Origin: Hemerocallis citrina
Lineage: Eukaryota > Streptophyta > Magnoliopsida > Asparagales > Asphodelaceae
Length of the DNA: 64,000 bases
Assembly: GCA_017893485.1 (NCBI GenBank)
Contig: CM030363.1
Span: 111,719,073-111,783,072, forward strand
Direction of reading: 5' to 3'
The notes under the pieces were generated by a model. It saw nothing but the letters and a program-made list of their open reading frames with translations, had not been told where the DNA came from and ran no database searches. A program made the position numbers and the translations under genes. This document shows positions 56,640-64,000 of this stretch, one piece after another. Within the stretch, counting starts at the first letter, position 1; each line of letters begins with the position of its first letter.

Positions 56640-57830
56640 TTCAAGAATAGAGACTTATGAGTAACTTCGTGTATGAATGAATTACGACGTGTAGATACTT
56701 AGCAAATACTCATGAGATGTGTGTTTGATAGTAAGAAATCAAGAACTACATACAAAGATTGAGTTTGATTTTTTTAGTCTGATGATGTACAGGCCGAAAT
56801 TGTTTTTTTTAGATCTTGTGAATGTTTCGGTTGGTTTTTGAGATTAATGGTTGTTTTCATGTATGATTGATTAAGAACCATAGAGACTTAGTACTACTCA
56901 TGAAAATATTAATCTAGACTTGTTTGATCATGTGAAAAATTGATTTTTTGCTATCAAGTTGTATGTAAGCAAAATGCATAGGGATTTTCGTTAATGTTCA
57001 TACCTGTGTAAGTCTCTGTTTGATTTTTCCTCTTGATAAAACTTGAATTTTTTTTTTTTGTTGGATTTGAATATCAAACAGGATATAAATGTTAGACATG
57101 GACTGGTATGTGTATAATAATCATAAGATGTGAATTTTGATAGGAGAAATCAAAAATATAAGTAAAAGTTGGGTTTTGATCTCAGGTCTGTACGTACAGA
57201 CTGAAAATGAAATTTTTTTGAGATTTTGTGCATGTTTCCGATTGGTTTTTGGTAAATATAAGAACTGGGGTGATAAACCAATTTATGTTTGATGCTTATA
57301 CATACTTACGATCGATATTTATATATTTCAAGAAGTATTTCTGTCAAATAAAACTGATCCTGTTATCAAGTTGTATATGCATTTTTCGACACTGTTCATG
57401 CCTGTAAGTTTTGATTTGAGTTTTCCTTGAATAAAAACTTGATTTTTTTTGTTGAATTTGAATATCAAACAGGATATAAATATTAGACATGGACTGATAT
57501 GTGTATAACAATCATAAGATGCGGATTTTGGTAGGAGAAATCAAAAGTATAAGTAAAGATTGGATTTTAAACTTCGGGTCTGTATGTACAGGATGAAATT
57601 GATATTTTTGATATTTTGTGCATGTTTCGATTGTTCTTTTTTTGCAAATACAGGAACTGAGATGATAAAACAACTTGTGTTTGAATTTGATAATCACATG
57701 AGAGTGGATTTTGAAACAAGGATCAACTACTATATGTACAGGTTGAGATTCAAATTTTGGGTCTGCAAATGCAGGCCGAAACCTGGAGATTTGAGGTTTT
57801 GATGAAGTTTTCGAATGGACTTGGGTGGTA
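56640..57830. repeat. Degenerate tandem repeat of about 380 bp inside F
   Basis: AATATCAAACAGGATATAAAT followed by TAGACATGGACTG occurs at about 57070 and 57462. More diverged relatives of the same block (a CATAAGATG or CATGAGATG word, then a CTGTAYGTACAG-like word, then TTTGTGCATGTTT) begin near 56690 and 57690. Only the two middle units are obvious by eye. Confidence 0.65.
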
Positions 57831-58569
57831 TTTGAACAAAGATGGGTTGATCCACATATAACTTATATGCAGTAAATTTTTTCTCTATGGATTCACTGAT
57901 ATATATATATTCCAAAATTTGATATCGCATAGCTTCATATTTCATCACCCTTATGTGCAAAAGTTTCAGATTTTGTATTCTCATATTGGGTATATTTCAA
58001 GTTTTAGTATGTATATATGTTCAAGTTTTTATGCTTTCAAATTATGAAAATTTCAATTCTAGATTTTAATGATAGACTCCTTGTTATGTACTAGATTTAA
58101 GTGAGTTTTTTTCGAATTTAATACTGACTTTGAGTGCACTGTAGGGAGTAACAAATCGTATAATTTTTCAATTTTTTGTAAAAATCTAATTTCATGGATG
58201 AAATGTGCTTCCATACCCATAAACAAATCCTCTTGGCAATGTTGGTTGATTAAAATGGAATGTGAATAATGGAGAGTAATTTGTATAAATTAATCCAAGT
58301 TGGGTTTCAATTTGAGGCTTAGGGTTATGATATGGACCCCAGAAAATTGTTAATAATACTTTGGGTTTTGTTTGAGGCTCTAGAGGTTGAGTGGGACCCT
58401 AGTATACTGGCAGTTGAGATTTTGTGGTTTATGGCCAGTTTGGGCCTTGATGTTGGTTCGTTGAGTTAAGTCTGGTAGGGTACACAAACTCTAGGAGTTT
58501 TGTGATTAATTAAATGAAATTATTAAGTATAAGGACGGGCACTAGATGGTGATATGATGAAATGAGAGC

Positions 58570-58850
58570 AAACATAAGTTAGGAACTCCAGGATGATCTG
58601 CGGAGTGAGATAATCCCCAGTATTCCGGGACGATGGTTATAGGCCACCGGATTATCCACGGAGTGGGATTGGTCTTCAGTATTCCGGGACGAGAGTGACA
58701 CTCATGAGATATTTATGCAATGAGGGTTTCAGGATGACCTACGAAGTGAGATAATCCCCAGTATCCCGGGACGATGGAAATTGGCCACAGGGTGATCTGC
58801 GGAGTGGAATTAGTCTCTTGTATTCCAAGGGCAGGAACTCATACTTGCAA
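58570..58850. repeat. Short tandem repeat block in F
   Basis: Four units share GATCTGCGGAGTGAGAT, AATCCCCAGTATTCCGGGAC and GATGG, with spacing of 60-80 bp. The D internal region has a similar GATCTGCGGTG...CTCCGGGAT repeat, suggesting related leader sequences. Confidence 0.7.
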
Positions 58851-59518
58851 AATGTTTAAATCTCGTATTATTCATTGTAGTAGGATAGTTTCATAACATG
58901 GGATTGAACCCTATAAAGTGGGGAATGATAAGGGCTTGCACCGGACCTATATAGAATGGGATGCATAGAATCCGACAAGTATGCATTAGTAATCATCATT
59001 GCATTGTGGCTTTCTTGACTCGTTTTATGCATGTTGTTTTCTCATACTTGACACTTAGTCTAGTTCACTTGATGATTTATGTTTCTTTCACTGTTATTTC
59101 ACGTTACATCCGTTATTGCTGTATTAATATGTTCAGTTCATTGAATTATGATTTTATTCATTATATTTCCCTTTTGAGTTGTATTTTCGCTCACACCCTT
59201 GTGGCTGACCCCTATTGTTTGGGGGTTAGGTTTATCTCTAGCCTCACATTTTACAGGTAGGTATCTTGCACGAAGTTGAGAGCATGTGGTAGAATAGTTG
59301 ATGCCTATGCTTTTGTTGTAAAAGAATTGATTGTATTGAAATGCACATTTGCTATTCGAGGTGTTTGATTTTCGCTGTGCTTTGTAAAAGAAATGATGTA
59401 CATAAAGTTTTAGATTTTCCTGTGTTTTGTACTATGTTTATTATTGCAATTGAAGTTGATGCTGGAAATTTGTGTCATGTATTTCTAATTTTATTTATTG
59501 GAAATTCGGGGCACTACA

Positions 59519-60230
59519 CCGGCACCTAGAATTTCTACAAGATTGCCTCAAAAGCAAGTCTATCTGGCTCGACACTCGGCAAGGATCTTGAGCACCGATA
59601 CAGCTTTCCCTCATAAAATACCTCAATTGAGGTGCTCTGCGCCGACCCAAAACTCGGAGCTCGACATGAACTCCGAGCCTCCACACAGCTTTCCCGTGAA
59701 ATGCCTCTATCGAGGCGCTTGGAGATCGGCATGAACCTCGAGCAGCGATACGGCTTTCTCTCACAAAATTCCTCTATCGAGGCGCTCGGCGCCAACCCCA
59801 AGCTCGGAGCTCGGCTTGAACTTCGAGCATCAATGCAACATTCTCTCATAAAATACCTCAATCGAAGCACTCGGCGCTGACCCCAAGCTCGGAGCTCGGC
59901 ATGAACTTCAAGCATCGATGCAGCGTTCTCTCACAAAATTCCTCAAATGAGGAGCTCGGCACCGACCCCAAGCACAGAGCTCGGCATGAACTTCAAGTAT
60001 CACCACAGCTTTCTCTTATAAATGCCTCAATCGAGGCACTCAACGTCGACCCCAAGCTCGGAACTCGGCATGAACTTCAAGCATCGCCACCACTTTCTCT
60101 CATGAAGTGCCTCGCTCGGCGTGCTCAGCCTCGATCCTCCTGGCTCGATGCTAGGTGCCGACCCCTCGAGCTCGGCGCTCGGCGCTCGGCACGGACTTCG
60201 ATCATGTCTTATACCAAGATCGGCTCGACG
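59519..60230. repeat. Element A second tandem array, part 2 (about 85-bp units)
   Basis: Units carry GAGCTCGGCATGAACTTC, CTTTCTCTCATAAAATGCC and CCGACCCCAAGCTCGGAG. ATGAAC recurs at about 59666, 59731, 59816, 59901, 59986 and 60070. They are longer and more diverged than units before F, grading into unique sequence by 60230. Confidence 0.85.
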
Positions 60231-60341
60231 CAGACCCCAGTCACTTCTCAGGGACTCACCAACTCATCTTTGCAAAATACTCCCCTCTACTCTTCTCACA
60301 AGGGCAAACTACTCCTCCACGGCTGGTTCACATAGCCATCC

Positions 60342-60360
60342 AGGAGTGGGGGGCTTACGA
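60342..60360 (+). other. Element A polypurine tract
   Basis: AGGAGTGGGGGGCTTACGA lies directly before TGTGGTATAG, the proposed 3' LTR start. Confidence 0.6.
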
Positions 60361-60811
60361 TGTGGTATAGATGACCTGGCCCAATCAGGGTCGTCGGATC
60401 TCCTCAGATTCTGCTCATCCCAGATCATCAGGTCAACGGGTCCAACGGGCCCTCTCCCACTTCACGCCCATAGGCAAACGGGTCTGACCCGGCCCATTAG
60501 GGCCAGATACCCGTTTGCCCCTGCCTATAAATATCATACCCCCTCTTCACTTTCAAAGATAATCAATCTCTCTCCAATTGAACCCTAGCTGCTCAGTCTC
60601 TTTTCCAGCGACTGACTAGAACGTCGAAGTACCTGTCGCCTGGATTTCTCCCGGTGATTCTAGGTCTTTTGCAGGTACCTCAGCCATCCGAGCTCCAGCA
60701 ACTCTTCCGAGCCGACCTCTAGAAACCGACCCGAGCCGAGGTCGAGATCTGTCCCTTTCACTTTACAAATTACAAGAACTCACACTATTGCTTCCGCACC
60801 GGAAACAAGCA
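60361..60811 (+). repeat. Element A 3' LTR (proposed)
   Basis: It starts TGTGGTATAG after the polypurine tract, has a TATAAATA box near 60525, and then CAATCTCTCTCC leader sequence. It ends near GGAAACAAGCA (60801-60811; 60816 is an alternative end). No second LTR is in the window to prove the borders, but the position downstream of the second array matches element B, and the length (about 450 bp) is near that of B. Confidence 0.6.
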
Positions 60812-61874
60812 GCATCAACCATAATTGTTGCTCTCCGACAGGAAAACCAAACTAAAAGGGTGTATTTCGTGTAGCCAATAAGGCAATTCTCGTTTTCAGT
60901 ATAAATTGTGAAAAGGTGTTGTAGAGTTAGTTAGAACATTTAAATTGTTTTCATTAACTTAATTATAGTTTTGTCATGGTTAACATGTGCAAAAAAGTGG
61001 TTGAGTTGACAAGGTAATTCCCACTTTGTCAATATCACAATTGGCGTATTGTTCGATTAGAAAAAAGAAGAGCAAAACAAATGGAAAATGGTGTTTTCCG
61101 TGCTGTCCACAAGGCAAATAGGAATTCTCCTGTTGTCTTTTGTGGACAAAGTTTGCATAATATCCCTCTCAGCCGTACAAAATGGTGGGACATTCGAAGC
61201 GCAACCCACATCATGTATCCAAGAAGAGAGTACTGATACGTTACTATGAAACTTATGTTGCCTGTACAAATTGCAGAGATAAAAGTAATTTTGAGAGATT
61301 CATAAAATTATATGGAACTCCAAAAAAGTGTGAGACAATTGAGAAAAATTATTTCTTCAATGATATAGTTTAGTGAAATTTATCCTAAAAATACATGCAC
61401 AGTCTGTATTTGTGTACATCCTCACCGACAACATCTGGGTCCTGGCCCACCGCATCTCATCCCTCCCCTTCCCCTCCCAAATCCACACATTCTCTGACGC
61501 CACCCTTCACTCCTCCCTCCTCTCTGCCATCATCGCGTCGCGACATCCTCCTCTCCAGTACCCCACTCCACCTCTCTGTCCGCCTTACCCTGCCTTCTGC
61601 CACCTCCCTCCTTACAAATCTTATTCTTAAACCCGACACCGCAATCATTACCGTCTTCAACCCGTACTATTCCCCAAATCTAAATTTCAGGATCTTAAAA
61701 ACAAAAATTCAAAATTCAAAATTAAATCATGTAATAAATTAGGGTTTCATAAATTAATACATACACCACACATATACAATTGATTTAGTTAAGCAAAATT
61801 TCTCAAAAGTATTTTTTCAAATACCTTGTGTGCTACATAGACATTTCATCGAATAATTGATGAACAAAACCTTA
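60812..61874. other. Flanking sequence right of element A, mostly unrecognised
   Basis: There is no retrotransposon similarity. A small + ORF (61182-61373) encodes 63 residues with RYYETYVACTNC and a Lys-rich end. The CxxC and surroundings vaguely recall the zinc-binding end of translation factor eIF2-beta, but this is too weak for a call. Positions 61420-61640 are a CT-rich, open stretch in several frames, possibly an exon remnant. Otherwise AT-rich with no feature seen. Confidence 0.35.
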
Positions 61875-62570
61875 CACTACAAAAGATATGGGAAACCTCG
61901 GCGTTTGGGTAATTTCGCCGGGAAACCTCGACGTTCTTTTTAATGCGCCAGCGGATTTACTGGATACCCCGGCGTTCTAAAACGTCGGGATTTATTTCTC
62001 TTTTAATAAACCCTATTTCCCTTTTAATTCAATCTCTCTCTCTCTCTCAAAATCCTTCACCCTCACCCGTCGACCCCTCCCCCTACCCCCCGCCGTTATT
62101 CATCGCCGTTGTGCCCCCGCCGTCGCGGTCGTCCCTACCCGCCGTGGCCCCCATCTTCCTTCCTCTCTCTCTCACAAACCATAGCTCCAACTACCTTGCC
62201 CCACTTCACTGTCGCCATCACTGTCGTCGTCTCCGTCTCCAGCCGGACACAAACACCCCCCTTCTCCCCCTCTTCGATTCCCAAGTGCGAACAAGATTAT
62301 GGATTCAACGGTCATTCCAAATCCTAGAAACACAAAAGGTATCATTTTAAACCCTAATTCTAATTCCAATTTCAATTTCAGTTTTCCTTAATTAGCCATA
62401 ATTTTCTTCTATTCTGAACAAGTGAATATTGTTTGTGGATTAATTGGAGTATGTTTGATTTTTATTTTTGGATGTGGAAGTTATCTAAGGAATATGACTT
62501 GGTGGTTATAATTTCTATTGTTCAGTTAATTTATCTAAGAAATTTGAGGGAGTAATGGTGGTTATAATTT
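61875..62570 (+). mobile_element. Candidate CACTA-type DNA transposon 5' end (partial)
   Basis: CACTACAAAAGATATGGGAA is a typical CACTA terminus. Subterminal words CTCGGCGTTT, CTCGACGTTC, CCGGCGTTC and CGTCGGG repeat within 110 bp, as in CACTA elements. A CT-rich leader follows, then ATG 62299 and a short first exon ending at a GT (near 62339), as in CACTA transposase genes. H is inserted at 62571. The other end is not seen, so this is tentative. Confidence 0.4.
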
Positions 62571-62872
62571 TGTTGCCGCTCGCCCTCTGCCAGCGCGTGT
62601 GAACGCCGCGGGGCGTCTTCTCACCATTGACCTACAGCTCAAGAAGAGATCAAGAAGTGGGAAGGAACAGATGATGAACAGGAAAATAGTTTCAATCTAT
62701 TCATATTCATTCCAAATGGGTTACACTATGGTTTTATACAACAAGACGCACGTGCTGAGCACGGGGAAAAGATTCTAACAGAAATCTGTTAGTAGGTGGG
62801 CCCCAGCTGAACCGTCACCCACTAACCAGATTATTACAGCTCACACTGCTTTTTACAATAAAACCCCTAACA
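62571..62872 (-). repeat. Element H 3' LTR (302 bp)
   Basis: On the minus strand it starts TGTTAGGGG and ends GCGGCAACA, with a TATAAAA box near 62735. It lies just downstream of the H pol stop. The partner LTR is beyond the window. Confidence 0.75.
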
Positions 62873-62937
62873 TTCTGCAAATTACACCTCTTCTGATACA
62901 ACTGATACTTCAACTTCCTGATGCTTACTGCTTTGTT

Positions 62938-64000
62938 TCATTTCTTCTTCTCCAGCTTCCTCTCTTCTTCTCTAGCTTCTTCGATGGCTTCCATGGCTTC
63001 AACTGGATCCAAGCTGTTGCCACTTGGATCAATCCTTCCCCCATCAAAAGGAGAGTCCAAGGTCTCTCTAAAAGCAGGGAACCTCCAATATATATCCCAA
63101 TAACTCTCCCAGGTTCCTTCCAACTCAGTGCTTCCCTCCCACTGTATAAGTACCTCTGAAATTGCTATTCCCCTTCTAGGAACCATCCTTCTACTCAGTA
63201 CCTTAATAGGTTTTGGAGCTGCTGCAATGTAGTATGCCGGAATGGAGGAAGTCTGCATAATGGAACTGCCAATGTGTTTTTTTAACTGAGACACATGGAA
63301 CACGTCATGTATCTTAGCTTCCATGGGTAATTGCAACCTATAAGCAACTGATCCAACCCTCTCTATTACTTGATAAGGCCCATAATAAAGAGATGATAGC
63401 TTGTGAACCCTATGACCCCCAACAGATACTTGCCTATAGGGCTGAAGCTTGAGAAATACCCAATCGTTCACTGCATACTCTCTATCTGTGCGGTGCAAAT
63501 CAGCTTTCTTTTTCATCCTTTCTTGCGCCTTGAGTAGATTGTCTTTCAACAACTGCAATACCACATCTCTACTCATGAGCTCTTCATCGACAGCTTGTGC
63601 TCTGGCAGATTGAGGGATGTATGACAGAATTGTGGGAGGGGCTCTTCCATATAAAGCTTGATAAGGACTGACTTTGGTGGAGCTTTGGACATGTGTATTA
63701 TAGGAGAATTCAGCCTAGGGCACCCATTTAACCCACTCCTGTGGCTTGTAAGCAGCAAAGCACCTCAAATAGGTCTCCAATACCCTATTTAACACTTCCG
63801 TTTGCCCATCGGATTGAGGGTGAAATGCCGTACTCATACACAACTTGGTCCCTTGTTCTTTAAAAAGCTCCTGCCAAAAGTTGCTAGTAAAGATTGTATC
63901 CCTATCACTTACAATACTCTTAGGCAACCCATAGAGTTTGAAAATCTGTGCAAATGCTACCTCTGCAACCAACTTAGCTGTATAGGGATGATTTAGAGGT
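62938..64000 (-). pseudogene. H integrase and chromodomain (Pol C-terminus)
   Basis: On the minus strand one frame runs from the window edge to the stop at 62938, broken by a single TAG at 63715-63717. It contains KLYGLPKSIVSDRDTIFTSN (second catalytic Asp), HPQSDGQTEVLNRVLETYLR (Glu), YQALYGRAPP, the linker with AQERMKKKADLHRTDREYAV, the GPY/F-type domain (LSSLYYGPYQVIERVGSVAY), HDVFHVSQLKKHIG, and a chromodomain (VLIQWEGSTELEGTWESYWD). A Glu/Lys-rich tail ends the protein. The chromodomain targets integration to marked chromatin. It is the least damaged pol in the window. Confidence 0.88.

Larger units (their letters stand above)
55720..59518 (+). mobile_element. F: solo LTR (3.8 kb) in the tandem array of A
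   Basis: It begins TGAAACACCC and ends GGAAATTCGGGGCACTACA. Flanks are CAGGA (55715-55719) and CCGGC (59519-59523); the array consensus at this point is CAGGC, so each copy of the duplication has one change. Ends and several blocks match the D 5' LTR. Contents are a CACGTG/CACATG pair at 55824 and 55835, a poly-C run at 56216-56239, four degenerate repeats of about 380 bp, and a cluster of about 70-bp repeats at 58580-58850. No internal region or coding domain was found, so it is a solo LTR. Confidence 0.85.
62571..64000 (-). mobile_element. Element H: chromovirus (Ty3/gypsy), right part outside window
   Basis: A 302-bp LTR plus integrase with a chromodomain, minus strand. The short LTR and the tail sequence fit a Reina-like chromovirus rather than Tekay; the clade assignment is tentative. 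It is inserted in the candidate CACTA element. Confidence 0.8.

Noticed and set aside
61182..61373. eIF2-beta gene fragment
   Set aside because: Only a CxxC and a few residues are alike; too short and weak to support.
1..64000. Endogenous pararetrovirus or host gene
   Set aside because: All RT, integrase and RNase H domains are Ty3/gypsy or Ty1/copia with integrase and LTRs; no movement protein, coat protein or host exon set was seen.

Overview
This window is plant nuclear DNA made almost entirely of LTR retrotransposons nested inside one another. Every recognisable protein is a retrotransposon Gag, protease, reverse transcriptase, RNase H or integrase, or an accessory retrotransposon ORF. 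The lineages (Tat-type and Tekay-type Ty3/gypsy, SIRE-type Ty1/copia, a second chromovirus), 3-4 kb LTRs, initiator-Met-tRNA primer sites and TATA-box LTRs point to a flowering plant with a large genome. The species cannot be named from this. No intact host gene was found; the only possible non-element DNA is about 60812-61874.

Layout, outermost first. Element A is a Tat-type gypsy element on the + strand. Its integrase end is at 1-401, and its first tandem array is at 500-1012, continuing at 36415-37395. An antisense gene lies at 38250-41165, a second tandem array at 54930-55719 and 59519-60230, and its 3' LTR at about 60361-60811. A was hit three times: by E1 (Tekay-like chromovirus, 1013-36414), by G (SIRE-like copia element, 41460-54886) and by F (solo LTR, 55720-59518). 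E1 was hit by X1 (solo LTR, 2670-6869) in its 5' LTR and by B (Tat-type gypsy, minus strand, 10147-29635) inside the codons of its Gag zinc knuckle. B was hit by C (solo LTR, 19144-22368) and by D (25506-28488). G was hit by X2 (solo LTR, 50633-54102) in its 3' LTR. That gives four levels of nesting (A, E1, B, then C or D), supported by 5-bp target duplications at every fully visible boundary; several carry substitutions. To the right lie a candidate CACTA-transposon end (61875) and a chromovirus (H, minus strand, 62571 to beyond the window).

No element is intact. Stop codons and frameshifts break all polyproteins; H is the least damaged. Both Tat elements carry, between pol and the 3' LTR, an antisense gene with its own TATA box and the Transposase_28-type (putative gypsy type transposon) domain, bracketed on both sides by minisatellite arrays.

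The most unusual signals are the following. (1) A palindrome, CAGTCGACTG, occurs in pairs spaced 20-22 bp in two unrelated elements (D and G), including inside the G pol reading frame. (2) D has perfect target duplications but two non-homologous LTRs. (3) Paired CACGTG-type boxes 11 bp apart lie near the starts of three different solo-type LTRs. (4) A splice-donor-like AAG/GTGRGT sits downstream of the TATA box in several LTR families. (5) Two tRNA-like Pol III promoter units lie inside LTR C.
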